From: CAZCSK01 sp964501265 | GTDB taxonomy: Bacteria > Actinomycetota > CADDZG01 > JAHWKV01 | DNA length: 18,846 nucleotides | Assembly: GCA_964501265.1 (NCBI GenBank) | Contig: CAZCSK010000041.1 | Coordinates: forward strand, 1 to 18,846 | Direction: 5' to 3' | In this document: positions 1 to 8,237 of the stretch, piece after piece | Position numbering within the stretch: the stretch's first letter is position 1 | How the letters are laid out: the number at the start of each line of letters is the position of its first letter | The notes under the pieces: generated by a model | What the model saw: only the letters and a program-made list of their open reading frames with translations | Database searches by the model: none | What the model was told of the DNA's origin: nothing | Program-made: the position numbers and the translations under genes

Positions 1-31
1 GGAGCAATCGTTCCACGTACCACTGTCCCCA

Positions 32-718
32 ATGCCAGGTGTGAAGACCGAGCAAGTCGAACTTTCCGGCGAGCAGGTAGAAGTTGATGTCCCAACCGGC
101 AAGCCGAGCAAGCCCTTTGTATTTCTCACGCACGGCGCTGGGGGAGACCTTAATACTCCAGGACTTTGTTCTCTATCGATGGGGCTTGCCGAAAGCGGGC
201 ACCTATCGGTGAGGGCGAATCTTCCCTACCGGGCGTCGGGTAGTAAGAGTCCGCCCCTTGCCGCCAAAAGCGTGCCAGGGACGACTTCGATCTTCGAGGA
301 AGTTCGGAAAAGGTGGGGAGCAAACGCCCCTTGGGTTGCTGGCGGACGATCGTACGGGGGCCGCGTTGTTTCGATGTGCGTCGCTGAGGGCATGGATGTT
401 GCGGCACTCGTCTTTTACTCGTACCCGCTTCACCGGCCGGGGAACGCATCGGATTTGAGGGTGGAGCATTGGCCGAAGATCGATGTGCCGTGCTTATTCC
501 TCGCGGGGGATCAGGATCCGCTCTGCAACCTCGAGGCACTGAAAGCCAATCTGGAGAGCATCAACGGGCCGGTCACCCTCAAAGTGATTGAGGGGGGCGG
601 CCACACCTTGAAAGTTTCAGGCTCCCGCGCGCCGGACGGCAAGACCCGCTCCGAGGAGCAGGTCTTATCCGAACTCGTTCCGCAAGTTGTTGCCTGGATG
701 CAGGGATTGAGTATTTAG
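32..718 (+). CDS. alpha/beta-hydrolase of the Tex30/KANL3-like (dienelactone hydrolase-related) family
   Basis: The 228-residue protein has the landmarks of a serine alpha/beta-hydrolase. An oxyanion-side HGAGG motif lies near residues 34-38, the nucleophile elbow GRSYGG has Ser107, the acid is in GDQDP (Asp160 or Asp162) and the catalytic His is in GGGHTL (His191). The compact single-domain layout resembles the Tex30/KANL3-like group; substrate unknown. There is no signal peptide, so it is probably cytoplasmic. The start is uncertain: the frame stays open to the window edge, ATG at 32 lacks a clear ribosome-binding site, and GTG at 41 is an alternative. The 3' end overlaps the methyltransferase on the other strand by 54 nt. 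The fold is seen directly; the biochemical role is not inferable. Confidence 0.8.
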   Translation: MPGVKTEQVELSGEQVEVDVPTGKPSKPFVFLTHGAGGDLNTPGLCSLSMGLAESGHLSVRANLPYRASGSKSPPLAAKSVPGTTSIFEEVRKRWGANAPWVAGGRSYGGRVVSMCVAEGMDVAALVFYSYPLHRPGNASDLRVEHWPKIDVPCLFLAGDQDPLCNLEALKANLESINGPVTLKVIEGGGHTLKVSGSRAPDGKTRSEEQVLSELVPQVVAWMQGLSI

Positions 719-1699
719 ATCCTTCGTTAGTACGTAGATACGGGGATGATGGCCTTTTTGAAACACACGAACTGACTCGTGGGCGACCCATTGGTTCTGG
801 CTAGCCAAATGCCTTTCAAAGCGCCTTACATCGTGGGTGAGAAGAATCATTCGGGCACCGGGAGCTGTTATTCGCGCCATCTCCTTGAGCAGCGCCGGGT
901 ACAGGATTTCGTTCTCGCTGTGGGAGCCGACAAGGCCGCCCCAAGGAGGATTGACGCATACCTTGTCGACAGTTCCATTGGGCAATCCACTGGCCGTCGC
1001 GTCGGATACTTGGACTTTAGTCTGGGCAAGCAGCCCCGCGGCTCGTAGGTTCTGGTCGGTACATCGAATGGCAGCCTCATCAGCGTCAAACCCCAACACG
1101 GCTGAGGCTGCCGACCGGTGGAGGCGCTCGATTAGGATCGTTCCCGATCCGCACATCGGATCCAGGAAAGTATCGTGAGGTACCGGATCCGAAAGCTCGA
1201 CCATCGCCGCTGCGACGGTCGCATTTAGTCCTCCAGCCATATCGCAAACGCGCCACCTCCTCGTTGACAACGGGCGGGGGGTCAGCCTGAGGAGGACCTC
1301 CCATGAGCGGCTCTCGGCTGCTGGACGAACCCGAATCAACAATTCCCCTTCCTCTTCGTCAAACGCGAGCCCGGTCGCCAATGACAACTCGTCCGTCAAG
1401 CGCCGATAAACGGATGTGGTTGCGCCTGCAGCGGAGAGCCGAAAGGAGGAAAACTTCTGACCCCTATCGCTATGGGTGATCCAGGAGATTCGCGATTCGA
1501 GAGCCTGAAGATTCTGGTCTCCCAACAGGCTAGAAGGGCGGCGTCCGCTAAATGTGGTGACAAGATAAAGGGCGACTACTGTCCGAAGATCCAGTAGTGG
1601 TTCAACCGATCCCTTCCACGAAAACCTGATGGAGGTAGCCGTCGAAGACAGATCCTCAGGGTTGAATAGACGACGAATCTCATCGACCGCGAACGGCAA
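665..1699 (-). CDS. THUMP-type RNA (guanine-N2-)methyltransferase, RlmL/Trm14-like
   Basis: A class I SAM-dependent methyltransferase domain fills the C-terminal half: the SAM-binding DPMCGSGT at residues 180-187, an acidic loop in GFDADE, and the catalytic NPPWGG at 250-255, typical of N2-guanine or N6-adenine methylation of nucleic acid. The N-terminal half, with a segment resembling LSTRRWRV before the SAM motif, fits COG0116 enzymes that carry a THUMP-like RNA-binding domain, so a tRNA or 23S rRNA guanine is the likely substrate. The start is doubtful. The listed TTG has no good ribosome-binding site, and the open frame upstream still reads family-like sequence (…ECEVLPGLLPFAVDEI), so translation may begin at a rarer start near 1760. 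It follows apgM on the same strand. Its last residues read through the 3' end of the hydrolase gene. Confidence 0.8.
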   Translation of the reverse strand: MPFAVDEIRRLFNPEDLSSTATSIRFSWKGSVEPLLDLRTVVALYLVTTFSGRRPSSLLGDQNLQALESRISWITHSDRGQKFSSFRLSAAGATTSVYRRLTDELSLATGLAFDEEEGELLIRVRPAAESRSWEVLLRLTPRPLSTRRWRVCDMAGGLNATVAAAMVELSDPVPHDTFLDPMCGSGTILIERLHRSAASAVLGFDADEAAIRCTDQNLRAAGLLAQTKVQVSDATASGLPNGTVDKVCVNPPWGGLVGSHSENEILYPALLKEMARITAPGARMILLTHDVRRFERHLASQNQWVAHESVRVFQKGHHPRIYVLTKDLNTQSLHPGNNLRNEFG

Positions 1700-1760
1700 C
1701 AGTCCCGGAAGAACCTCGCATTCCAGGCTGACGGCTTCGGGAGCTGTAACTCTGCGGATC

Positions 1761-2957
1761 CTAGGCTCCGAACTTCGCCAATCTGCCTCCGGCAGCCAGC
1801 ATCAAGGGCATCAATTCTTTGGCGAGGACGTGCCCGAATGCTCCGGCCCGCGCATCCTCTTCGTTAAACCTGTCGACAGAATCGAGGCCCACGTTGGCCC
1901 CCCACATCAGGAAAGGGACCGGGTGCCATGAATGCGCTTTTAGGGGGCTCGGCGTGGAGTGATCGCCGGTTACGCAGATCACGTCGGGCTGCAGTTTCAT
2001 GATGGATGGCATCAACTCGTCGACCTCTTCTATCGCCGCCACCTTTGCATCAAAGTCGCCGTCCTCGCCGGCCGAGTCGGTCTTCTTTTGATGAATGTAG
2101 AAGAAGTCATGAGAATCCCACGAGCCTGCAAGCGCCTTGATTTCCGCGGCGAAATCAGGTTGCGGTTCGGCAACGTCCATTCCCACTAGACGAGAGATTC
2201 CGATGTACGTCGGGTATCCGGCGACGCCGAAGGCTTTCAAGTTGTATCTTTCGGCAAACCCCGGCAGCTCCCGGTGAGTGTCGAACCCTCGGAGCAGGAT
2301 GAAATTCGCCTTCTCGTCCTTCAGAACTTCGCGGACATGTTGCAGGAAGTCCGTCAAGGCCGCCGCGGTTGGCTCTGCTTCCGCCGTTAGGGCTCGCGGC
2401 GGCAAGGGCGGCCGCCCTTGAAGTTGGGGGTCGGTATCGGCAACGTGGGGTGAAAGCCCGCTTCCGGTCATAACCATTAGAGCGCGATGATCCCTTTCCG
2501 GAAGCATTGCGATATTTGGAACACCTTTCGTAACCATTTCGCAAAGTCTGCGGTTCTCCTCGGTAGAGATGCGGCCCGCCCTGCGGTCTTGGATGTTACC
2601 GGCGGTGTCGAGGGTGCAGAAGTTCACTCGAGCGGCCACGTCTCCCGGCTTCAGCTGATATCCAATGCCCGCGGCCGACAGAGCGCCGCGGCCTATTTGG
2701 TAGACAACAGGGTCGTAACCAAAAAGCGCCAAGTGACCAGCGCCGCTGCCGGGGGTTATGCCGGGCGCGACGACGCTATGTACTCCGCTGGAGCCGTCGG
2801 CAGCCAGCTGGTCCAGATTTGGCGTGCGGGCCTCGTGCAATTCAGAACGCCGCGCCGCGGTCCGAAACCCCCCCAAACCGTCCATAACCACAAGAACGAT
2901 CTTGGTGTCCGCCTCGCGCGCGAGGGTCGGGATCAGTTCGTCGGGCATGGGTTCCAT
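1761..2957 (-). CDS. apgM: 2,3-bisphosphoglycerate-independent phosphoglycerate mutase, archaeal (ApgM) type
   Basis: This glycolytic/gluconeogenic enzyme interconverts 3- and 2-phosphoglycerate using two metal ions and a phosphoserine intermediate; it belongs to the alkaline phosphatase superfamily. The 398 residues match the usual length of about 400. Visible motifs are the metal-binding VVMDGLGG (Asp26), the nucleophile region TPGSGAGHLALFGYDP, DSHDFFYIH, the acidic DGDFDAKVAAIEEVD segment and the C-terminal metal site VTGDHSTPSPLKAHSWHPVP. ATG at 2957 is supported by AAGGA six bases upstream. It is divergent from smc across 123 bp and probably cotranscribed with the downstream methyltransferase. 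The family was first defined in archaea but occurs in several bacterial phyla, so transfer need not be invoked. Confidence 0.93.
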   Translation of the reverse strand: MEPMPDELIPTLAREADTKIVLVVMDGLGGFRTAARRSELHEARTPNLDQLAADGSSGVHSVVAPGITPGSGAGHLALFGYDPVVYQIGRGALSAAGIGYQLKPGDVAARVNFCTLDTAGNIQDRRAGRISTEENRRLCEMVTKGVPNIAMLPERDHRALMVMTGSGLSPHVADTDPQLQGRPPLPPRALTAEAEPTAAALTDFLQHVREVLKDEKANFILLRGFDTHRELPGFAERYNLKAFGVAGYPTYIGISRLVGMDVAEPQPDFAAEIKALAGSWDSHDFFYIHQKKTDSAGEDGDFDAKVAAIEEVDELMPSIMKLQPDVICVTGDHSTPSPLKAHSWHPVPFLMWGANVGLDSVDRFNEEDARAGAFGHVLAKELMPLMLAAGGRLAKFGA

Positions 2958-3063
2958 GATAGTCCTTGCGTTTTCGCCCCATCATGCTCGAAAGCGCGAC
3001 CTCGTCCTCCGGGCCCATCGCGCAAAGAGGTCGCGCCTCCCCGTTTCAGCGTCCTGCGTGCGC

Positions 3064-3069
3064 TAACAT
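3064..3069 (+). promoter_or_regulatory. putative -10 hexamer for smc
   Basis: TAACAT lies 11 nt before the smc ATG in the 123-bp divergent spacer. No convincing -35 box or Shine-Dalgarno is visible, so the transcript would start only a few bases before the ATG. It is one of eight similar start-proximal TANNNT hexamers in the window. Confidence 0.4.
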
Positions 3070-3080
3070 CGGATTCCAGC

Positions 3081-6000
3081 ATGTTCTTGAAATCTTTGTC
3101 TATCCGCGGCTTCAAGTCGTTTCCCGATCGGACCGAACTCGTATTCGAGCCGGGAGTCACCATCGTCGTAGGTCCCAATGGGTCCGGCAAGTGCATTCGT
3201 GGTGATTCGTTGGTGCAGTTGAATGACGGTCGCCTTGTTCCAATCCAAGAATTGGTGGAAACGGCTATCGAGTCCTCGCCTATGGTCGAAGAGTCCGCTG
3301 ATGGTTGGACGGCTTATCTCGCCCCCGGTGAGCTGAAGGTCCTGTCAATGGATCAAGCCACTATGAAGATCGAAACCCGATCCGTAGCCGCCGCGGTGAA
3401 GCGTAAGTCTCCCAGCGAACTCGTCCGGATCAAGACTCGGACTGGGCGCGAGATCGTCGCGACGGCCTACCATCCCGTATTTACGCTTGAGGACGGCGTA
3501 CTGAGAACTCTACGGGCCGACGAACTTGTTCCCGGTCGCCGGATCGCCTTGCCCCGGTTCTTACCGCTAGGGGACCTGAGCGATGCCCTTCCAAGCGATG
3601 AGATTTTGGCGGCCTTCCGCGAAGGCGATGTATATGCGCCTAATACGAAGGAACTCAAGAGCTGGGTACAAGATGCGGTATTAAGACTCGGCGGACTTAG
3701 TTCTGCTGCAAAGATGGCTGACGCTTCTTATATGAGGCTCAAGGGAGCCTCGTCTAATGATTCGGTAGATGTCGCTTCCCTTCATAAGTTGTCCCGTGTC
3801 GCGATGAGGACCCTGCCTATCAATCGCCTCAGATCAAAGACAGGCGGGGAAGCCCGCCTTCCTGCCAGCCTCACTCCGGATCTCGCGCGATTCCTCGGTT
3901 ATTGCATCTCTGAGGGACGGAGCACCACCTCTAACCAAATTTGGTTTGTTAACAGCGATCCCTCGATCGTTAGCGATTTTTGTTTCGCTGCCAAGGCGAC
4001 ATTTGGAGTCGAATCGGTAATCAGGCGATACAAGGAAAGTGCATTCGACGTCTTGATCTTCTCGAGTACGGTTGCCAGGATCCTGGATAGGGTTTTCGAA
4101 TTCAAGGTCGGATCACGGTCCGCGGAGAAACGAGTTCCTCCCCAGATATTCCATGCGTCCGATGACGTAGTTAAGTCATTCCTATCCTCCCTTTTCGAGG
4201 GGGACGGATCAATTGATGCGAAACGACCAAGCGTGGAGTATGTCAGCCTTAGCAAGGAGTTAGTTGAGGGCGTGGCAACTCTTCTTACTAGATTCGGAGT
4301 TGTTGCGCGGGTGTCCTCAGGGATGAAGAGAGCAACGAATTCTCCAACCGCTGAGCCTGTTAGGGCTTGGCGACTCACGGTTTTCGGAACTGTCCAAGTA
4401 AAGGCTACATGTAGACTTTTGAAGTTCGTCGGGGCAAAAAAGTCTCACCTTGAGTCAGTCGCTTCGTTGCCGTTGGCAAACAATCCCAACTTGGATATCC
4501 TTCCGGGTGCCACGTCGCTCGTTCGGGACCTGGTTTCCGCTACGGGCGTCAAAGTTAAAGGGCTACGTTCTGGATATCCGACGCTGGCCGCTTACACAGA
4601 GCAAAGATGTCAGGCGACTCGCCCGGGATTAGGTCGCACCCTTGATGCAATCAGCATCCACGGCTTGTTTGACCCGGACAGCGCGCAGGCCTTCGAGCAG
4701 CTAGAGACCCTGGGCCGATCCGACGTCTACTGGGACGAGATTACTGAGGTCGAGCGCCAACCAGGGGGTGAGTGGGTTTACGACCTGTGCGTTCCAGTCA
4801 CGCAGAACTTCATCGCCAACGGAATCGTGGTGCATAACTCCAACATCGTAGATGCAATCAGCTGGGTGCTGGGAGAACAGGGTCCCCGCAGTCTTCGCGG
4901 AGGCAAGATGGAGGACGTTATTTTCGCCGGGTCCAGGCTCCGTCCGGCCCTCGGCATGGCCGAGGTCTCCCTCACTATCGACAACTCCGCCGGACTTTTG
5001 CCGATCGCTTTCACCGAGGTGACGATCACGCGCTCGCTGTTTCGCTCGGGCGAGAGCGAGTACCGGCTCAACGGTCAAACGTGCCGTTTGCTCGACGTCC
5101 AAGAGGTCCTTTCCGACACGGGAGTCGGCCGCGAGCAGCACACGATCATCGGCCAAGGACAGCTCGACGCGGTGCTGACCGCCGACCCAATTCAGATGCG
5201 TGGCTTCATCGAGGAGGCCGCCGGCGTAGGCAAGCATCGCCGCCGCAAGGAGAGGGCCCTCCGCAAGATCGCGGGAACCGAGCAAAACCTCGTCAGGCTT
5301 TCCGATCTGCTGGCAGAGATTCGACGTCAATTGAGGCCATTGCGCGAACAGGCGGAAGTTGCGAAGCGCCATCTGCAAGTTGCCGACGAATTCGGGCGAG
5401 TTCGATTGGTGATCGCCGCGCGAGACCTTGCCCAAGCGCGCCTCGGGCTGGGCGACACCGCCGCCGATCTCGACGCCGTGATCCGCATCCAAGAAACGGA
5501 ACTTTCAACGATCGAGCGCCAGCTCATCGAGGCCGAATCGCACCGCCAGGAAGTGTCAGCGCGGGCGGAGCGGGAACGCGAGGCCGCTTGGGCGCTTGCT
5601 CGAAGCCAAGAGAGACTGAGCGCGCTTGGCAAACTTGCAGCGGAGAGGGCGCGCACCCTGGAGGCGGAACTGGGAAGTTCGACCGAGGCGGATGCTCAGG
5701 CGCAGGTTCGGGAACTTAAACGCCGTGCAGCGGATTTGGATACTCAACTCGCCAAGGCAACAGATGCCGAGGGGGCCGCTCAAGCAACTCGCACTCAAGC
5801 GGAAGCTGACCTTTCTATGCAGCGCGCCGCAAGAACCGATTGCGAGGAGCGGCTCGCGGTCATCCGGACCACGCACCGGGAGTCTGCTGCGGAGGCAGTC
5901 CGTATTCGCGGAGAGATCGCCGCCGCCGGCGCCTCGAAGGAGGTAGCTGTTGGCGAACAATTGCGATTCGTCGAACGCACAAAACGCCTTGCAGATACAC

Positions 6001-8237
6001 ATGCCCAAGCCGAAAGAGAACTTGTGGCAGCGCGCTCGGCCGCCGCTGAATCGGAGGCCGAGGCATCCCCGCTTGAAATCGAAATGCAGCAGGCCGAGGT
6101 CCTTGTTGCGGAACTTGAAACCCGCCGATCGGAAGTCCAGGTCGAGTTGCGCACCGCCGAGCGAGAGTCGGCAATCCTTAACGCGAGAGCTTCCGTGCGC
6201 GGGGGGGCTGCTTCGCCGCAGGCCGCACAGCGGATTGTGTCGGCAGGGATCGAGGGAGTCGTGGGAACTCTCGCCAATCTGGTCGAGACTCCCGGTCAAT
6301 ACGAACCCATCCTCGAGGCGCTGTTCGGGAATCCTGCCGGGGTAGTCGTTGTGTCCGATCGCAAAAGCGCCATACGGGTTTTGGAGAACTTGAAATCCGA
6401 CGAGCCTGTCGATGTGATCGTTGCCGAGGCCGCTGGGGATTGCCCTGAAGCGGACGCTCTGTCAAAGCACGTGAAGCTTGCAGGGCCCCGCGGGGAGGAC
6501 CCCCTTGCTGGGATCTTTATCGCCCGCAACTCCGGCGAGGCTGCGAATCTTGCGAGTAAGTATCGAGATCTCACTTTTGTAACGCTTGACGGTGTCGTAG
6601 CAAGAGGTCCGCGCGTTTCAAGAGGGGCAATGGATGTTGCAGCGGCCGCTTCCCAGGCGCGCGATGCTGTGGGTCGAATCGAGGCTGAGGCTTCGCGTGT
6701 GGAGAAAGAACGGGCTTCCGCTCAGGTGCGCCGTGACACTGCTTCACATGCCTTAAACGAGCTCGATGCATCGATGACGGCCATCGCGGAAAGAATCGCC
6801 GGGCAGGAAAGAGAACTTCACGCGACCGCCCGCGAAATTGCAGCTATCGAGGACGCGGCCGGACGTGCGAGCGCCGCGCTGGTATTGGCGTCCACGAAAC
6901 TCGACGATCTCGCGCTCCGACTACCTCCTATTAATGCAGGACTTCAGAAGGCGAGTGAAGATCTGGAGCGGCTGCAAACCGAGCACCATCGCGCGACAGC
7001 GGCCCACGGGGCGACCGCTGAGTCGTTCGAACAAGCTCGCGTGCACAGCGGTGTGGCTGCAGGCCGGAAACTGATGATCGAGCAAGAGTCCAATGAAGTT
7101 TCGCAAGCGCTCGAAAGCGCGACTGCAACGGCATCTAACTTCGCCGGATTCCACGAGAGCATGCTTGCTCAGGCCGAAAAGGTTGCGTCGATCGCAAATA
7201 GAGCGCACGACTTTTCCGGTTTGGTTGGCGCTTGGGCCTCGGAGGCGGAAGATCGCTACGTTGGCTCGCGAGGTTCGCTGGAGGAGATCGACCACCGGAT
7301 AAGCGAATTGCGTACGGATAGGGCGACCCGAGCGGTGGCCGTCGACGATCTTAGAGTCAAGGCGCGGGAAGAAGACTTGACTCACAGCGAGATGCGGATA
7401 AGAGCGCGGGTCCTCGAGGAGCGCATGCGCGAGGAATGGCAATGCGATCCGGACGAGACGGCCGCCAAGTACGGCCACCGTTGGGAGGTCGAAGACGAGT
7501 CTCGATTGACCGAACCGCTCGACCGGCTGGCAGTCGCTGACGACGAATCTTTGCGCAGAAAGTACGTCAGACTGGAGCGAGATCTGGCGCAAATGGGAAC
7601 CGTCAATCCTTTGGCGGCAAGCGAGTTTCAATCCCTGACGGAACGCGAGGACTTTCTCGCGCAGCAAATCGCCGATGTGCGCGCCAGCAGAAGGGACCTC
7701 TTCAAAGTCGTAGCCTCGGTCGACGACAAGATCCGTGACATTTTCGAGTCTGCGTTCAACGATGTGGCTCGCGAGTACGAACACCTATTTGCCATGCTTT
7801 TCCCGGGGGGGCAGGGGCGCCTTCGCCTGACAGACCCCAAGGACCTTCTCGCCAGCGGCGTTGAGGTTGAGGCTCGACCTGGCGGAAAGAATTTGAAAAG
7901 GCTGTCGCTTCTTTCGGGTGGAGAGCGGGCCCTCTCTGCCCTCGCCGTTCTATTTGCGATCTTTGGCGCGCGGCCTTCGCCCTTCTACATACTCGATGAA
8001 GTCGAGGCTGCGCTGGACGACGTCAACCTGCACCGCTTTCTTGGACTCCTTGGCAGGTTCAGAGAATCGTCGCAGTTACTCGTTGTGACCCATCAGAAAA
8101 GAACAATGGAAGCCGCCGACGTTTTGTACGGAGTTTCGATCAAGCCGGACGGCGCCTCGAGGGTGATCTCCGAGCGCCTGACAGTTAGTTCCCCGGATGT
8201 CGAGTCTCTGAGGGGCCGCCTAACCAGCCAGTCGTGA
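3081..8237 (+). CDS. smc: chromosome segregation protein SMC, interrupted by an in-frame intein
   Basis: SMC is the ATPase core of bacterial condensin and compacts and segregates the chromosome with ScpA and ScpB. The precursor is 1718 residues; without the intein (3192-4838) it is 1169, a normal SMC length. The N-terminal head has MFLKSLSIRGFKSF and a Walker A, GPNGSGK/SN, split by the intein. Then come the Q-loop region (WVLGEQGPRSLRG), two long Ala/Glu/Arg-rich coiled-coil arms (about 5290-6200 and 6620-7700) flanking a hinge (about 6240-6620), and the C-terminal head with signature LSGGERAL and Walker B FYILDEVEAALDD. The start is ATG 3081 because family homology begins exactly there; the frame is open further upstream only as a shadow of apgM. 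The gene overlaps ftsY by 4 nt (GTGA), implying translational coupling. Confidence 0.96.
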   Translation: MFLKSLSIRGFKSFPDRTELVFEPGVTIVVGPNGSGKCIRGDSLVQLNDGRLVPIQELVETAIESSPMVEESADGWTAYLAPGELKVLSMDQATMKIETRSVAAAVKRKSPSELVRIKTRTGREIVATAYHPVFTLEDGVLRTLRADELVPGRRIALPRFLPLGDLSDALPSDEILAAFREGDVYAPNTKELKSWVQDAVLRLGGLSSAAKMADASYMRLKGASSNDSVDVASLHKLSRVAMRTLPINRLRSKTGGEARLPASLTPDLARFLGYCISEGRSTTSNQIWFVNSDPSIVSDFCFAAKATFGVESVIRRYKESAFDVLIFSSTVARILDRVFEFKVGSRSAEKRVPPQIFHASDDVVKSFLSSLFEGDGSIDAKRPSVEYVSLSKELVEGVATLLTRFGVVARVSSGMKRATNSPTAEPVRAWRLTVFGTVQVKATCRLLKFVGAKKSHLESVASLPLANNPNLDILPGATSLVRDLVSATGVKVKGLRSGYPTLAAYTEQRCQATRPGLGRTLDAISIHGLFDPDSAQAFEQLETLGRSDVYWDEITEVERQPGGEWVYDLCVPVTQNFIANGIVVHNSNIVDAISWVLGEQGPRSLRGGKMEDVIFAGSRLRPALGMAEVSLTIDNSAGLLPIAFTEVTITRSLFRSGESEYRLNGQTCRLLDVQEVLSDTGVGREQHTIIGQGQLDAVLTADPIQMRGFIEEAAGVGKHRRRKERALRKIAGTEQNLVRLSDLLAEIRRQLRPLREQAEVAKRHLQVADEFGRVRLVIAARDLAQARLGLGDTAADLDAVIRIQETELSTIERQLIEAESHRQEVSARAEREREAAWALARSQERLSALGKLAAERARTLEAELGSSTEADAQAQVRELKRRAADLDTQLAKATDAEGAAQATRTQAEADLSMQRAARTDCEERLAVIRTTHRESAAEAVRIRGEIAAAGASKEVAVGEQLRFVERTKRLADTHAQAERELVAARSAAAESEAEASPLEIEMQQAEVLVAELETRRSEVQVELRTAERESAILNARASVRGGAASPQAAQRIVSAGIEGVVGTLANLVETPGQYEPILEALFGNPAGVVVVSDRKSAIRVLENLKSDEPVDVIVAEAAGDCPEADALSKHVKLAGPRGEDPLAGIFIARNSGEAANLASKYRDLTFVTLDGVVARGPRVSRGAMDVAAAASQARDAVGRIEAEASRVEKERASAQVRRDTASHALNELDASMTAIAERIAGQERELHATAREIAAIEDAAGRASAALVLASTKLDDLALRLPPINAGLQKASEDLERLQTEHHRATAAHGATAESFEQARVHSGVAAGRKLMIEQESNEVSQALESATATASNFAGFHESMLAQAEKVASIANRAHDFSGLVGAWASEAEDRYVGSRGSLEEIDHRISELRTDRATRAVAVDDLRVKAREEDLTHSEMRIRARVLEERMREEWQCDPDETAAKYGHRWEVEDESRLTEPLDRLAVADDESLRRKYVRLERDLAQMGTVNPLAASEFQSLTEREDFLAQQIADVRASRRDLFKVVASVDDKIRDIFESAFNDVAREYEHLFAMLFPGGQGRLRLTDPKDLLASGVEVEARPGGKNLKRLSLLSGGERALSALAVLFAIFGARPSPFYILDEVEAALDDVNLHRFLGLLGRFRESSQLLVVTHQKRTMEAADVLYGVSIKPDGASRVISERLTVSSPDVESLRGRLTSQS
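3669..3791 (+). other. possible helix-turn-helix DNA-recognition module in the intein
   Basis: Intein residues 160-200, between block B and the first LAGLIDADG motif, read DAVLRLGGLSSAAKMADASY followed by a short basic turn and another predicted helix. The spacing (helix, 'SSAAKMADAS', second helix with MRLKG) resembles the HTH segments found in some intein endonucleases. This is pattern recognition only; no profile was run. Confidence 0.4.
3879..4226 (+). other. LAGLIDADG (DOD) homing endonuclease domain of the SMC intein
   Basis: Two LAGLIDADG motifs are visible. Block C is RFLGYCISEG (intein residues 233-242), with Glu241 in place of the usual Asp. Block E is FLSSLFEGDGSID (330-342), with Asp338. 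Between them lies the block D lysine region AEKRVPPQIF (311-320). Both metal-binding acidic positions are occupied, so cleavage activity is plausible. The natural target should be an intein-free smc allele across the Walker A codons. Recognition sequences continue in the roughly 190 residues before block F, which may hold extra DNA contacts. Confidence 0.88.

Larger units (their letters stand above)
3192..4838 (+). mobile_element. intein in the SMC Walker A motif (549 residues, with homing endonuclease)
   Basis: The insertion begins with Cys1 (CIRGDSLVQLNDG, block A) and ends with the block F/G sequence NFIANGIVVHN, followed by Ser as the +1 extein residue. These are all the residues needed for standard class 1 splicing. 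Block B is present at residues 87-100 (TAYHP, Thr91 and His94). The penultimate His548 and terminal Asn549 are intact. Joining Lys37 to the following Ser rebuilds GPNGSGKSN. The reading frame is open throughout and no splicing residue is missing, so the element looks functional. Codon use in its middle (about 3650-4450) looks more AT-rich than the surrounding smc, consistent with horizontal acquisition. Confidence 0.95.

Noticed and set aside
2487..3080. In-frame extension of smc by about 198 residues upstream of ATG 3081
   Set aside because: It lies antisense to apgM, has no SMC similarity, and the SMC N-terminus (MFLKSLSIRGFKSF) begins exactly at 3081.
3192..4838. Explaining the smc insert as a group I or II intron or assembly chimera
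   Set aside because: The insert is in frame throughout, with precise Hint-type junction residues and LAGLIDADG motifs in proper order, which fits an intein and not an RNA intron or misassembly.
4701..5492. Long reverse-strand open frame across the intein/smc junction
   Set aside because: It is a GC-driven shadow of smc with no recognisable motif, start signal or family resemblance; the sense frame is clearly coding.
5556..6299. Reverse-strand open frame over the SMC coiled coil
   Set aside because: Cys/Arg/Ser-rich translation typical of an antisense frame over Ala/Glu/Arg codons, with no family features.
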